DNA of 64,000 nt from Oryzisolibacter sp. LB2S (GCF_040732315.1 NZ_CP160388.1:2136494-2200493), one strand, 5' to 3'. Positions 34,281 through 43,725 are shown, counted from the first letter of the stretch. A program made the numbers and translations. Notes: generated by a model from the letters alone, not told the origin.

Positions 34281-35263
34281 ACGAACAAGAAATCCTTGCG
34301 CGGTGGGAGGCCGACAAGCCCTTGTATAGGGCTTGGGCCAAACTCATCAGTCAGGAAATCGAAGGGCGACTTGTGCCCATCGTTGCTCCCACGCCCTTGG
34401 ACTATTTCTTGAAGGTCCCCATGGTGCCTCGCCTCAAAGGCGACACCAGCCTGATCGACAAGGCCTTGTACCGTAGCAAGCCCTACAAGAACCCGTATGA
34501 GGACATCACCGACAAGGTGGGCATGCGGTACGTGGTACTGTTGACCACGCACATCAACACGTTCTGCTCGATCATCGAAAGCCCCGAGTGCGAAACCTTC
34601 TGGTCATGGTCCAAGGACAAGGATTACGAGGAGGAACGGCTGGCCAAGCCCTTGGAGTTCTCCTACCAGTCGGTTCACTACGTGCTGCGGTCCAAGGCGG
34701 GGGCGTCCATCGATGGGGTGAATCTCCCCGAGGGCCTTGCGTGTGAGGTGCAAATCCGCACGCTCTTGCAGCATGCTCACAGTGAACTAACCCACGACAC
34801 CCTCTACAAGCCCAAGACCACCGCCAAGCCCTCGATCAAGCGCACTGTTGCCAAGAGCATGGCTCTGATCGAGGCTACGGACGAATTCTTCGAGCAAGCC
34901 ATGAAGGACCTCGCCGCTGCCAGCGAGCCCCAGCGGCAACTCTTGGACTACCTGAGTACCGCCTACAGGAAGGGCACTGGTCTGGAACCTGGTCAGGAGC
35001 GATCCAATCAGCTCGTGGTCGATGCCTTCATGGAGTTTCTGCCACAGGACGCCACCGCTCGCATCGACGAATTCCTGACGGCCAAGAACTACGTTTTTGA
35101 AAAGATCAAAGAGCAAAACGGCCAGCGACATTTCTTCAATCAACCTGCTGTGCTCCTGGCGTACTTCCTCGCAGAGAAAACGCCTGCCCAGACCCGAGAG
35201 AATTGGCCTATAGGCTCGGATGATCTAGCCAAAATATTCAGTGATTTAGGTGCCGCTTTTTAA
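34277..35263 (+). CDS. RelA/SpoT nucleotidyltransferase-domain protein
   Basis: A 328-residue protein from GTG 34277. Synthetase-type signatures are visible: YRSKPYKNPYEDITDKVGMRYVVLL (R, K and the catalytic D region), FSYQSVHYVLRS, and CEVQIRTLLQHAHSELTHD with the conserved Glu. There is no HD hydrolase, TGS or ACT domain. After about residue 190 an alpha-helical C-terminal region of no known domain follows. Possible activities are (p)ppGpp or (p)ppApp synthesis or pyrophosphorylation of tRNA, as in ToxSAS/CapRel toxins. It is coupled to the NdpA-like gene. Confidence 0.82.
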   Translation: MNEQEILARWEADKPLYRAWAKLISQEIEGRLVPIVAPTPLDYFLKVPMVPRLKGDTSLIDKALYRSKPYKNPYEDITDKVGMRYVVLLTTHINTFCSIIESPECETFWSWSKDKDYEEERLAKPLEFSYQSVHYVLRSKAGASIDGVNLPEGLACEVQIRTLLQHAHSELTHDTLYKPKTTAKPSIKRTVAKSMALIEATDEFFEQAMKDLAAASEPQRQLLDYLSTAYRKGTGLEPGQERSNQLVVDAFMEFLPQDATARIDEFLTAKNYVFEKIKEQNGQRHFFNQPAVLLAYFLAEKTPAQTRENWPIGSDDLAKIFSDLGAAF

Positions 35264-35314
35264 GGAGCGCATGGTTGCAGTGCGCAATTCTGATTTGGCG
35301 ATTTTCCTTGAACA

Positions 35315-35340
35315 CCGGGCGCGGCCACTGCCGCGCCCGG
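35315..35340 (+). terminator. hairpin after RelA/SpoT-domain gene
   Basis: CCGGGCGCGG (35315-35324) and CCGCGCCCGG (35331-35340) form a perfect 10-bp stem with a 6-base loop, then atttct. It closes the two-gene module 52 bp after its stop. Confidence 0.65.
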
Positions 35341-35353
35341 ATTTCTGCGTTTC

Positions 35354-35386
35354 ACCGCGCCCAGGACGGAACGGTCTGGGCGCGGT
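35354..35386 (-). terminator. hairpin after small ICE gene
   Basis: ACCGCGCCCA (35354-35363) pairs with TGGGCGCGGT (35377-35386). It sits 12 bp beyond the stop of the minus-strand gene at 35398 and faces the terminator at 35315, so the two separate convergent units. Confidence 0.6.
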
Positions 35387-35397
35387 GCTGAACGCGG

Positions 35398-35607
35398 TTA
35401 TTCCTTCGTCTCGATGATCCACCACACGGCACGCGGCAAGGCGCGCTCAGTGATGGGGTGAATGTCGGTGAGGTCGGCACGGGCCGTCCAGCCCGAGGGC
35501 GGGCGGTAGCCGCGCACATCGCCCTCGCCGTGCCAGCGGCGGGCGCGTACCGTGCCGGGAGAGTAGATCGCCGCCATGCGCGGGTGGCTGGTGGTGGTTC
35601 GGGTCAT
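35398..35607 (-). CDS. small ICE protein, unknown
   Basis: A 69-residue protein from the ATG at 35607 (MTRTTTSHPRMAAIYSPG) with AAGGAGAA upstream. It contains a Trp-rich, basic sequence (ARRWHGEGDVRGYRPPSGW) and ends AVWWIIETKE. I do not recognise a domain. It lies between hairpins downstream of parB and appears conserved in style with the backbone. Confidence 0.65.
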   Translation of the reverse strand: MTRTTTSHPRMAAIYSPGTVRARRWHGEGDVRGYRPPSGWTARADLTDIHPITERALPRAVWWIIETKE

Positions 35608-35627
35608 GGGGGGTTCTCCTTGCAGCG

Positions 35628-35655
35628 AAGCGCCCCGGTCGAGGCCGGGGCGCTT
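35628..35655 (-). terminator. hairpin between parB and small ICE gene
   Basis: AAGCGCCCCGG and CCGGGGCGCTT form an 11-bp stem around a short loop, 15 bp beyond the ParB stop. It may attenuate read-through into the next gene. Confidence 0.6.
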
Positions 35656-35669
35656 GCCTTCGGCGTGGG

Positions 35670-37733
35670 TCAAGCGGCTAGCGCCTCGGCGGGTTCATCG
35701 GCCATTGCCTCGGCACCCTCCGGGGCGTCCTGCTCCGTGCCTGCCTCCTGCGCGGCATCCTGCGGGCCTGCGGCCTTGAAGATGGCGGGCATCCAGCCCG
35801 TGCCATCGGCCAGCCGCTCGGCCTCGCTGGCAATGTCAGCCTTCTTGAGCTTCGCCAGCCGGGTGACGGATTCCGGTGCAAACGCGCCCACGGCATCCAG
35901 AATCACGGCCTTGGAAACGTGCTTGAAGTAGCCTTCGGCGGTCGGCTGCCACCATGCGGCCATGTCGAGGCCCACGGCCTGCGCCAGTTCCGCGCCGGGC
36001 TGGTGCGGTGTGGCGCGGGGCGTCACCACGTCCACCGTGGAAGCCACGCACACGGCCAGCAGCTTGACCAGGTCGTCTTGCGGCTTCGCCAGCAGCGCGG
36101 CGAACAGTTCGGCGCTGTCCTCCGGCAAGGCTTCGCCCGCCGCCTGTTGCAGTTCGCGCAGCGCCACGGCGGCGGGCGATTCCGGCCAGTCCGGGGCCAT
36201 GCCTTCCAGCCGGTCTTGCACTTTCAGGCTCACGCCCAGCGGCAAAGAATCACGGTTGAGGCCGTAGCGGCTTTCCTGCAAGACGGTCTGCACCATGCCA
36301 TGCACCACAGCGGCCAGCGCCGCTTGTGGATGCCGGGCGACTTCGATTTGCAGCGCGGCGGTGCGGTGCGCGCTCAGGCGCTGCGCCAGCCGGTCAGACA
36401 TGGCGGCGCTCTTGGATTGCTCGTCGTCCTCGCCTTCGTCGTCGTTCTCGGCGTCCTCGCCGCTGAACCCTTGGCGCAGCCGCTCCAGTGTGCGCAGCGC
36501 CTTGGCCTCGGCCTCGCGCATCAAGCCGCGATGAATGACGGCCTCGCCGCTGCGGTCGATGGTGACGATCGCACCGGCTGCGGCGCGCGCGGTCGCGCCG
36601 TAGCCCTGCAAGCCATCTTCCAGCGCCTGCAACTGCTCGCCCAGGGTTTCGCCTTCCTCCTGCAAGGCGTCGACCTTGTCCTCGTCGTCGGCGTCCATCG
36701 CGGCATCCACCGCTTCGGCGACTTCCTGCATCTTGGCTTGCAGCTTCTCGATGCGTGCGGCTTCGCGCTTGTTCGGCTCGCGCCGTTCCCTCGGCGCACG
36801 CTGGAAGGCGTGCAGGTCGGCATGGGTCACGCCCGGCGTGGCATCCACCCACGCCCAACCCTCGGCGCGGACAGTGGCGGCGATGCCTGCCAGCTTGTCT
36901 TGCGCCAGTCGTTCCAGCAGCGCGGCATCGGTCAGATACACGCCCGCATCGCCTTCCGCGAACAGGTCACGGCGGATGCCGCCGCCTGCGGCTTCGTAGC
37001 TGTCCAGCCCGACGAAGCGCACCAGCGGATGCCGGTAAGCGTTGATTTCGCGCTCGGTGAGGCGTTCGCGCAAGTGCGACGGGTGGCGCTGCCACTGCGG
37101 CGCATCGTAGAACGTGCTTTCCTGCGCGGCGTGGTCGTCGGTGATAGAAAGGGCCATCAACTGGTCAAGGCTCACGGCGTCGGCCCGATAGTCCGCCATC
37201 AGACGCGGCGAGACATTCGCCAGCTTCAAACGGCGCTGCACCACCAGCGGCGTGACGCTGAAATCCGCCGCAATGTCCTCGATGGGTCGGCCTTCGGCCA
37301 CCAGCGCGGCGAAAGCCTCGAACTGGTCGGCAGGGTGCATGGCTTCACGCTGCACGTTTTCGGTGAGGCTGGCCGTGCGGGCGGTGCCATCGGCCACCAG
37401 CAGGCAAGGCACCTCCCATTCCTTGCTGATGCGGTGCTTCTTCGCCAGCAGCTTCAACGCGGCGAGGCGTCGGCCACCGGCCACGACTTCGTAATGCTCG
37501 CCATCGGCGGATGCAATCACGATCAGGTTTTGCAGCAGGCCCACGCGCTGGATGCTCGCGGCCAGCTCGTGGATGGACATGCGCGGGGTCTTGCGCACGT
37601 TGCGGCCCGTGGGGCGCAGCACCAGCCGCGACAGCGGAACCAGAATCAGGTTCTTGGTCGGGTCGGCAGCTTCCAGCGGGATAGCGGCGGCGGTATTGAC
37701 GGCGCGGGTTTCGGTTTGAGTAACGGCGTTCAT
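35670..37733 (-). CDS. ParB/RepB/Spo0J family partition-type protein
   Basis: A 687-residue protein. Residues 30-140 are a ParB nuclease/CTPase-like domain (LVPLSRLVLRPTGRNVRKT, QNLIVIASADGEHYEVVAGGRRLAAL, TASLTENVQREAMHPADQFEAF). A helix-turn-helix follows (EDIAADFSVTPLVVQRRLKLA). The long middle part is acidic and coiled-coil-like (about 330-430), and the C-terminus is Ala/Glu-rich. Large ParB-like proteins are standard in Tn4371 and PAGI-type ICEs, where they are not the direct partner of ParA. Function beyond DNA binding not deducible. Confidence 0.88.
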   Translation of the reverse strand: MNAVTQTETRAVNTAAAIPLEAADPTKNLILVPLSRLVLRPTGRNVRKTPRMSIHELAASIQRVGLLQNLIVIASADGEHYEVVAGGRRLAALKLLAKKHRISKEWEVPCLLVADGTARTASLTENVQREAMHPADQFEAFAALVAEGRPIEDIAADFSVTPLVVQRRLKLANVSPRLMADYRADAVSLDQLMALSITDDHAAQESTFYDAPQWQRHPSHLRERLTEREINAYRHPLVRFVGLDSYEAAGGGIRRDLFAEGDAGVYLTDAALLERLAQDKLAGIAATVRAEGWAWVDATPGVTHADLHAFQRAPRERREPNKREAARIEKLQAKMQEVAEAVDAAMDADDEDKVDALQEEGETLGEQLQALEDGLQGYGATARAAAGAIVTIDRSGEAVIHRGLMREAEAKALRTLERLRQGFSGEDAENDDEGEDDEQSKSAAMSDRLAQRLSAHRTAALQIEVARHPQAALAAVVHGMVQTVLQESRYGLNRDSLPLGVSLKVQDRLEGMAPDWPESPAAVALRELQQAAGEALPEDSAELFAALLAKPQDDLVKLLAVCVASTVDVVTPRATPHQPGAELAQAVGLDMAAWWQPTAEGYFKHVSKAVILDAVGAFAPESVTRLAKLKKADIASEAERLADGTGWMPAIFKAAGPQDAAQEAGTEQDAPEGAEAMADEPAEALAA

Positions 37734-37798
37734 GGTGAATCTCCAATCGTGTGAAGCAAGGGAATGGAGGGGAACCGCCCCTCCAGCGGGGGAACGGT

Positions 37799-38629
37799 TC
37801 AGGCTTTCAACTGGCGCAGGCCATCGGCCAGCATCCAGAGGGCGCGATTCAGGCGCACATCGGAATCAATGCCCTGCACCGGTCGGGTTTGCTGGCGGCG
37901 TCCGTTGGCGCTGTGGCCATGCAATCCGCCCTTGGTCAAGTTCTCCTGCGTGCGGTTGAACACACTCCACAGGTCGGGGCGGCGGTCGTCGAACCGGCGC
38001 GGCATCAGGATTTGCGATTCGGTGATGGGCGCGGGCTTGTTGTCCGTGGGGTCGTACTTGAGGGCCAGCGCGGAACGGGCGAACACTTCGGCTTCGCCTT
38101 CGTCCAGCGTGATCGCGCGCATGGCATCGCGGGATTCCTTCACGCGCTCGAAGCCGCTCAACACCTCGAAAGCGCCTTCGATGACGGAACCGGCCACGTC
38201 GCCTTTGTGGGGTACGCGCACATCGGCCACGGTGTCACCACACACAAGGCCATTGCTGCAAACGAAGCGGAACATGCCGGCCAGCATCTGATAGCTGCTC
38301 GTGCCGTCATGGGAGTTCAGCAGCACGATTTCGTTAGCTTCCGCGCCGTTGATCTGGCTGGCATGGCGCAGGCGCAGCATGTGTTTCGTGTGCTCGCGCT
38401 TGCCTTCATCGCGCACGCGGGTCTGCGTCACCATGAACGGTTGAAACCCCTCCTTGCGAAGCTCGGTCAGCACGGCAGCCGTGGGGATATAGGCGTACCG
38501 CTCGGAACGGCTTTGGTGCGGGGCATCCGCGAAGATGGACGGGGCCACCCTGCGAATCTGGTCATCGGACAGCGGGTATGCGCTGCGCAGTGCCGGGGAA
38601 TGGGGAGCGAAACGGTTTGCGAGTTGCAT
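37799..38629 (-). CDS. DUF932 family protein
   Basis: A 276-residue protein. Start Met 38629 (MQLANRFAP) is favoured by AGGAG eight bases upstream; a Met two codons earlier is too close. Recognisable DUF932 features are YIPTAAVLTELRKEGFQPF, RLRHASQINGAEANEIVLLNSHDGTSSYQM and FVCSNGLVCG. The family is common on phage and conjugative DNA and is suspected to act in recombination or anti-restriction; no activity is proven. A 470-bp GC-rich leader precedes it. Confidence 0.88.
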   Translation of the reverse strand: MQLANRFAPHSPALRSAYPLSDDQIRRVAPSIFADAPHQSRSERYAYIPTAAVLTELRKEGFQPFMVTQTRVRDEGKREHTKHMLRLRHASQINGAEANEIVLLNSHDGTSSYQMLAGMFRFVCSNGLVCGDTVADVRVPHKGDVAGSVIEGAFEVLSGFERVKESRDAMRAITLDEGEAEVFARSALALKYDPTDNKPAPITESQILMPRRFDDRRPDLWSVFNRTQENLTKGGLHGHSANGRRQQTRPVQGIDSDVRLNRALWMLADGLRQLKA

Positions 38630-38635
38630 GGTCAT

Positions 38636-39100
38636 TCTCCTGACGAAAAGAGGTTTGCTGTTCACACCGCACACCGGATTCCTAGATTCGGAGCCCAGCC
38701 TTTCGGCTGTTCGGTGCGGTCGGCACGAGGAACCCGGTTGGCCCTGTTGCCACCGTCTTTCCTGAGTTCATCGCCCGCGACGGTCAGGAGCGCGCGAACG
38801 GGCGCCGTCAAGGAGACAAGCGCAGGGTTGGTGCGGCCCGCAGCGAAGCGAGGACACGGCCCTGCGCGCCTTGACGGCGCACGGGCGCGGGCTACAGTCG
38901 CGGACAAGGTGATGAGGTCAGGGAAGACGGCTGGACATGGCAACGGCCCTCCCTGTGTGCCGAACCGCACGGCAAGCGAAGCGCGCAGGCCCGAAGCTGG
39001 AAGCCGGGCCGGAGGCGTCAGCCGAGCGGAGCGAGGGAACGATGGAAGCCCGAAGGGGCGAGACACCGCAGGCGGCTCGATGCGCTACGCGCACGACAGC
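38636..39100 (-). promoter_or_regulatory. long GC-rich 5' leader of DUF932 gene (radC-RNA-like)
   Basis: In minus sense the leader contains TGACGCCTCCGGCC and CGGGCCTGCGCGCTTCGC, then TTGCC, the core found before radC and DUF2958, followed by CCGTCAAGG hairpin-like segments (ccttgacggcgc). No supported gene. A structured cis-acting RNA is likely but unproven. Confidence 0.55.
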
Positions 39101-39207
39101 GCGACCGGCCATCTCCCAGGTGGCCGGGGACGCACAGCCTTCAAAGCCGAAGATGCAACAGAATCAGGACGAGCACACGCAAGGCGTCGTGGATCTGCTG
39201 CGAATGG

Positions 39208-39345
39208 AATCTGGCCGATCCGGCGCAGCCGGGTCGGCGGTGTTCAAAGGCGCCAAGCCTGCGCGGCGGGGATAGCCCGCAGGGCTTTCCCCTGGAGTGC
39301 AAGCCGAAGGCGCGCAGGCATCGCGTCACATGGGCGCGATGCGAG
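39208..39345 (-). repeat. dispersed repeat, copy C (partial)
   Basis: About 100 bp matches copies A and B (gatccggcgcagccgggtcgg, cggggatagcccgcagggc, tttcccctgga). It lacks the second half. It lies between the DUF932 leader and the terminator of the DUF2958 gene. Confidence 0.6.
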
Positions 39346-39365
39346 GGGGCGTCCCGCGACGCCCC
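39346..39365 (-). terminator. hairpin after DUF2958 gene
   Basis: GGGGCGTC (39346-39353) and GACGCCCC (39358-39365) form an 8-bp stem with a four-base loop, 10 bp past the DUF2958 stop. On the minus strand the hairpin is followed by ctcgcatcgc. Confidence 0.55.
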
Positions 39366-39374
39366 AAGGCCGGG

Positions 39375-39725
39375 TCAGACGATGACCCGCCCGGCTAGCC
39401 GCGCATCGCGCGCATAGGCGCTCAATCGCTTCTCGGCGCGGAACGACAGGTCGCGCTCGATCGGCAGGCCCAGCCCGCCGCGCACCGTCGCCAGTTCGCC
39501 CAGGCTGACCCAGCCGATTTCCGGCATCCCCAGGCCCAGGTCGCAAAGACCAAAGGCGTGGTCGTGGTCGTCGGGATCAATCTCCGTCAGCAGCCAGGTC
39601 GCGCCGGCATCCGGCGTGAACAGCTTGACCACGGGCGCCGGATCGAAGTCCGGGTTCTCCAGCGATTCGCGGCCATTGGCCAGCAGCACGACGCGCTGCT
39701 CGTCAGTGATGAGTGCGTTGTTCAT
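39375..39725 (-). CDS. DUF2958 family protein
   Basis: A 116-residue protein (MNNALITDEQRVVLLANGRES, then PVVKLFTPDAGATWLLTEIDP, DHAFGLCDLGLGMPEIGWVSL) characteristic of DUF2958, a single-domain family confined mostly to ICEs and plasmids. No function is established; some are thought to protect incoming DNA. The ATG at 39725 is preceded by a strongly conserved GC-rich leader almost the same as that of radC. Confidence 0.9.
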   Translation of the reverse strand: MNNALITDEQRVVLLANGRESLENPDFDPAPVVKLFTPDAGATWLLTEIDPDDHDHAFGLCDLGLGMPEIGWVSLGELATVRGGLGLPIERDLSFRAEKRLSAYARDARLAGRVIV

Positions 39726-39749
39726 GGTGAACTCCTGAAAGGTTACCAG

Positions 39750-40045
39750 GCGGAATTGCCCGGAACCGTCGCCAGGACGGCGCAGCGCAAGCAGTCAGGG
39801 GGCGTAGCCGGACGCAAGCGCGCATGGCGTGCGCCGCCCTTGACGGCGAGAACGCCGTGATACGGTGAAGGGAACAGCAAGACCACCCACACCCGCCCAC
39901 TGCACACAGTCGGCTTTCGGGGCAAGCGGAGCGCGCAGGCCCGAGAGGGCCGGAGGCGTCAGGGGCCAAAGCCGAATGGCTGCGATTCGGCACGAAGCGC
40001 GGGGCGCAGCCCGCGAACCCGACGGCGGCACGCCGGGACGCCATG
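39750..40045 (-). promoter_or_regulatory. 5' leader of DUF2958 gene, near-identical to radC leader (copy D)
   Basis: About 295 bp is nearly the same as 45980-46277, from gcggaattgcccggaacc to gacggcggcacgccgggac. In minus sense it starts with the TTCGGCTT...CTGACGCC core and ends 25 bp before ATG 39725. Candidate cis-acting structured RNA of the radC type. Confidence 0.65.
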
Positions 40046-40058
40046 AGGTTGCTTGCGC

Positions 40059-40078
40059 TATAATTCAACAAACGTTGT
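40059..40078 (+). promoter_or_regulatory. ars promoter -10 and ArsR operator
   Basis: TATAAT at 40059-40064 is followed by TTCAACAAACGTTGTAC, which contains the inverted repeat CAAC-AAAC-GTTG typical of ArsR sites, 12 bp before ATG 40090. ArsR bound here would block the start of transcription until arsenite is present. Confidence 0.7.
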
Positions 40079-40089
40079 ACTATGGAACC

Positions 40090-40419
40090 ATGAACGAAGA
40101 TCAAGCCGTTTCCGCCCTCGGCGCCCTAGCTCACACCCAACGCCTGCGCGTATTCCGCGCCTTGGTCGTCGCAGGCTCCGAGGGGCTGACGCCCAGCGTC
40201 CTCGCCGACCAGCTCGACGTGGCCCGCAACTCTTTGTCCTTCCACTTGAAGGAACTGGCCCATGCCGGCCTCGTCACTATCGAACAGCAAGGCCGCAACC
40301 TGATCTACCGCGCCGACTTCACGCAGATGAATAGTCTGCTTGGCTACATGACCGAGCACTGCTGCCAGGGCGGCGTATGCGAAGTCACTGAATCTCCCTT
40401 CACTTGTGCCTCCTGCTGA
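40090..40419 (+). CDS. arsR: arsenical resistance repressor ArsR
   Basis: A 109-residue winged-helix repressor starting MNEDQAVSALGALAHTQRLRVFRAL, with the recognition region DQLDVARNSLSFHLKELAHAGLV. It lacks the classic ELCVCDL metal motif. The C-terminus instead carries EHCCQGGVCEV and TCASC, cysteine clusters as in the ArsR subgroup that binds arsenite with C-terminal cysteines. The gene starts next to its operator and heads the ars operon. Confidence 0.92.
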   Translation: MNEDQAVSALGALAHTQRLRVFRALVVAGSEGLTPSVLADQLDVARNSLSFHLKELAHAGLVTIEQQGRNLIYRADFTQMNSLLGYMTEHCCQGGVCEVTESPFTCASC

Positions 40420-40431
40420 AAGGAACTCTCC

Positions 40432-40503
40432 ATGAAGCGCTTCCACGTCCACCTGCACGTCGATGGCCTGAACCGTGAGTTGCGAAACATCGACCAAGAG
40501 TGA
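40432..40503 (+). pseudogene. N-terminal remnant of an ArsI/CadI-type glyoxalase-fold gene
   Basis: The 23-residue frame MKRFHVHLHVDGLNRELRNI has a good ribosome site (AAAGGAA) just after arsR. Its first 14 residues resemble the start of ArsI/CadI proteins (MKR-HVHV-V-DL). The rest of the about 150-residue dioxygenase, which would cleave carbon-arsenic bonds, is missing, so a deletion joins its start to later sequence. Identification rests on a short segment. Confidence 0.45.
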
Positions 40504-40545
40504 AGAGCGTCACCTCATCAACAACCAGACTTGAAAGGACACCCC

Positions 40546-40905
40546 ATGCCAAACATCCAGATTTTCGACCCGACGCTGTGTTGCAGCACCGGCGTATGTG
40601 GCGTTGAAGTGGATCAAAACTTGGTGAACTTCGCCGCCGATGTGGATTGGGCCAAGCAAAACGGTGCTCAGGTCGAACGTTTCAACCTGGCACAGCAACC
40701 CCTCGCTTTCGCCGAAAACCCGACAGTGAAAGGCTTTTTACAACGCTCGGGCCAAGAGGCGCTGCCCCTGGTTCTGGTCGATGGTGAGGTGGCTTTGGCC
40801 GGCCGCTATCCCAGCCGAAGCGAATTGACCCGCTGGGCTGGCATTGAGGCGCCCGAAGCCTCGCCAGCCCAAAACGCCTGCTGCTCTGGCGACCGCTGCT
40901 GCTAA
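40546..40905 (+). CDS. arsD: arsenite metallochaperone ArsD
   Basis: A 119-residue ArsD starting MPNIQIFDPTLCCSTGVCG; Cys12, Cys13 and Cys18 are the arsenite-binding triad that hands the metalloid to ArsA. Two further vicinal pairs are in the tail (ACCSGDRCC). It is 13 bp upstream of arsA, the usual order. Confidence 0.95.
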   Translation: MPNIQIFDPTLCCSTGVCGVEVDQNLVNFAADVDWAKQNGAQVERFNLAQQPLAFAENPTVKGFLQRSGQEALPLVLVDGEVALAGRYPSRSELTRWAGIEAPEASPAQNACCSGDRCC

Positions 40906-40918
40906 ATAAGGAGATCCC

Positions 40919-42685
40919 ATGCACTTTCTGACCCAGCCGCCTCGCTTCCTGTTTTTCACCGGCAAAGGGGGCGTCGGCAAGACCTCCATCGCCTGCGCAA
41001 CGGCCGTACAACTGGCGGCCCAGGGCCAGCGCGTGCTGCTCGTCAGCACCGACCCGGCTTCCAACGTGGGGCAGGTTTTCGGCGAACGCATCGGCAACCA
41101 CATCACGGCGATTCCCGCCGTACCGAACCTATGGGCGCTGGAGATCGACCCACAGGCGGCAGCGCAAGCCTACCGTGACCGCATTGTCGGCCCGGTGCGA
41201 GGCGTGCTGCCCGACGACGTGGTGCGCGGCATCGAAGAATCCCTGTCGGGTGCCTGCACCACGGAAATCGCCGCCTTCGACGAGTTCACGGCCTTGCTGA
41301 CCGACTCGGCGCTGACGCAGGATTACGCGCACATCATCTTCGACACGGCCCCTACCGGCCACACCATCCGCCTGCTGCAACTTCCGGGCGCGTGGAGCGG
41401 TTTTCTGGAAGCGGGCAAGGGCGATGCGTCGTGCCTGGGGCCGCTGGCGGGCCTGGAAAAACAGCGCAGTCAGTACAAGGCTGCGGTGGAGGCACTGGCC
41501 GACCCCTTGCGCAGCCGCATGGTGTTGGTGGCCCGTGCGCAGCGCCCCACACTGCGCGAGGCGGCACGCACCCATGAAGAACTGGCCGCCATCGGCCTGT
41601 CGCAGCAACACTTGGTCATCAACGGTGTCTTCCCCGCCGGCGAGGCCGAAAACGACCCACTCGCCGCCGCCATCTACCAAAGAGAGCAAGCCACACTGGC
41701 CACCATTCCGCAGGCACTGCAGGCCTTGCCTCGGGATCAAATCGCGCTCAAGCCGTTCAACCTCGTCGGCCTCGATGCCCTGCGTCACCTGCTGGTCGAT
41801 ACCGACGCCACGCATGGCGCCGATGCCATCCAGCTGCCCGACCAGATCAATGCGCCAGACTTGTCCGCCCTGGTCAACGAGATTGCCGCCGATGGACATG
41901 GACTGGTCATGGTGATGGGCAAGGGCGGCGTGGGCAAGACCACGCTGGCCGCTGCCATCGCCGTGGAGCTGGCGAGCCGGGGCTTGCCCGTGCACCTCAC
42001 CACCTCCGACCCGGCCGCGCACCTGGCCGATACGTTGGAAGGCTCGCTTCCCAACTTGGCGCTCAGCCGTATCGACCCTCAGGAAGCTACGGCGCGCTAC
42101 CGCCAGCATGTGATGGAAACCAAGGGCGCGCAGCTCGATGCCGAAGGCCGCGCCCTGCTGGAAGAAGACTTGCGTTCGCCCTGTACCGAGGAAATCGCGG
42201 TGTTCCAGGCGTTCTCCCGCGCCATCCGCGAAGGGAAACGGAAGTTCGTGGTGATGGACACCGCGCCCACCGGCCACACCTTGTTGCTGCTCGACGCCAC
42301 CGGCGCCTACCACCGCGACATTGCCCGGCAGATGGGGGAGACGGGCGTTCACTTCACGACGCCGATGATGCAGTTGCAAGACCCCAAGCAGACGAAGGTG
42401 CTCATCGTCTCGCTCGCCGAGACCACACCGGTGCTGGAAGCGGCCAACCTGCAAGACGACCTGCGTCGTGCAGGTATCGAGCCGTGGGCGTGGGTCGTCA
42501 ACAACAGCGTGGCGGCCGCGCACCCGCATTCCCCGCTGTTGCGCCAGCGCGCGCGCAACGAGCTGCGCGAGATCGACGCTGTGGCCACGAAGCACGCGCA
42601 GCGTTACGCCATCGTGCCGCTGCTGACGGAGGAACCGGTGGGTGTGGAACGCCTGCGGGCTTTGGCGAATTGGAGGGTTTCATGA
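40919..42685 (+). CDS. arsA: arsenite-activated ATPase ArsA
   Basis: A 588-residue pseudo-dimeric ATPase with two homologous halves. Each has a P-loop GKGGVGKT (near residues 15 and 336) and a DTAPTGHT signal-transduction motif. Cysteines at [13 protein letters not shown] and [13 protein letters not shown] correspond to metalloid-binding sites. It energises arsenite efflux through a membrane partner. It overlaps acr3 by four bases (ATGA), an unusual pairing in that ArsA classically works with ArsB rather than Acr3, though such operons are known. Confidence 0.96.
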   Translation: MHFLTQPPRFLFFTGKGGVGKTSIACATAVQLAAQGQRVLLVSTDPASNVGQVFGERIGNHITAIPAVPNLWALEIDPQAAAQAYRDRIVGPVRGVLPDDVVRGIEESLSGACTTEIAAFDEFTALLTDSALTQDYAHIIFDTAPTGHTIRLLQLPGAWSGFLEAGKGDASCLGPLAGLEKQRSQYKAAVEALADPLRSRMVLVARAQRPTLREAARTHEELAAIGLSQQHLVINGVFPAGEAENDPLAAAIYQREQATLATIPQALQALPRDQIALKPFNLVGLDALRHLLVDTDATHGADAIQLPDQINAPDLSALVNEIAADGHGLVMVMGKGGVGKTTLAAAIAVELASRGLPVHLTTSDPAAHLADTLEGSLPNLALSRIDPQEATARYRQHVMETKGAQLDAEGRALLEEDLRSPCTEEIAVFQAFSRAIREGKRKFVVMDTAPTGHTLLLLDATGAYHRDIARQMGETGVHFTTPMMQLQDPKQTKVLIVSLAETTPVLEAANLQDDLRRAGIEPWAWVVNNSVAAAHPHSPLLRQRARNELREIDAVATKHAQRYAIVPLLTEEPVGVERLRALANWRVS

Positions 42686-43725
42686 TCCGCGCTGCCTCGC
42701 CCATGGGCCTGTTCGAGCGCTACCTGACGCTCTGGGTCGCGCTGTGCATCCTGGCCGGGCTGGCTCTGGGCAACCTGATGCCAGAGCTGTTCAGTGCACT
42801 GGCAGCCATCGAATACGCCTCGGTCAACCTCATCGTCGCCGTGCTGATCTGGGCCATGGTGTACCCGATGATGATCGCCATTGATCTGGGTTCGCTCAAG
42901 GCCGTGGGCCGGCGACCAAAGGGGCTGGTGATCACGCTGACGATCAACTGGCTGATCAAGCCCTTCACCATGGCGGCGCTGGCGGTGCTGTTCTTTGAGT
43001 ATCTGTTGGCTGATCTGATCAACCCGGGTGATGCTCAGCAATACATCGCCGGCCTGATCCTGCTGGGCGCCGCGCCTTGCACCGCCATGGTCTTCGTGTG
43101 GTCACAAATGACTCGGGGCGATCCGAATTACACGCTGGTGCAGGTCTCGGTGAACGACCTGGTGATGGTGGTGGCGTTCGCACCCATCGTCGCCCTGCTG
43201 CTGGGCGTCACCGAAATCGCCACCCCCTGGGAAACCTTGGTGCTGTCGGTGGTGCTTTACATCGTGCTACCCCTGATCGCCGGCTGGTGGACGCGCAAGC
43301 GCCTGACCGCCCAGGGTGGCGAGGCGGCCGTCTCGGACTTCACCGCGCGCATCAAGCCTGCTTCCATGCTCGGGCTGCTGCTGACCGTGGTGCTGCTGTT
43401 CGGCTTTCAGGGCCCGGTGATCCTGGCCCAGCCCACGCTGATTGCGCTGATTGCCTTGCCCATCCTGATCCAGTCCTACGCCATCTTCGCCCTGGGCTAT
43501 GCCTGGGCCTGGGCCTGGCGCCTGCCGCACCCGATTGCCGCACCCTGCGCAATGATCGGCACGTCCAACTTCTTCGAGTTGGCGGTGGCCGTGGCTATTG
43601 GCCTGTTTGGCCTGAACTCGGGCGCGGCGCTGGCCACCGTGGTTGGCGTGCTGGTCGAGGTGCCAGTGATGCTGTCCCTGGTGGCTTTTGCCAACCGCAC
43701 GCGCGTGCGTTTTGCAGCGTTATGA
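42682..43725 (+). CDS. acr3: arsenite efflux transporter Acr3
   Basis: A 347-residue membrane protein with ten predicted helices. [34 protein letters not shown] holds the conserved Cys of helix 4, and [39 protein letters not shown] the helix-9 signature with the essential Glu. Acr3 exports arsenite using the proton gradient. It is translationally coupled to arsA. Confidence 0.95.
   Translation: MIRAASPMGLFERYLTLWVALCILAGLALGNLMPELFSALAAIEYASVNLIVAVLIWAMVYPMMIAIDLGSLKAVGRRPKGLVITLTINWLIKPFTMAALAVLFFEYLLADLINPGDAQQYIAGLILLGAAPCTAMVFVWSQMTRGDPNYTLVQVSVNDLVMVVAFAPIVALLLGVTEIATPWETLVLSVVLYIVLPLIAGWWTRKRLTAQGGEAAVSDFTARIKPASMLGLLLTVVLLFGFQGPVILAQPTLIALIALPILIQSYAIFALGYAWAWAWRLPHPIAAPCAMIGTSNFFELAVAVAIGLFGLNSGAALATVVGVLVEVPVMLSLVAFANRTRVRFAAL

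Noticed and set aside
35919..37754. A 611-codon plus-strand frame
   Set aside because: Antisense shadow of the ParB-like gene with no domains.
37751..39385. A 544-codon plus-strand frame
   Set aside because: It runs antisense to DUF932 and then through GC-rich leader sequence; no domain signature.
40738..41106. Minus-strand frames opposite arsD/arsA
   Set aside because: Shadows of well-identified ars genes.
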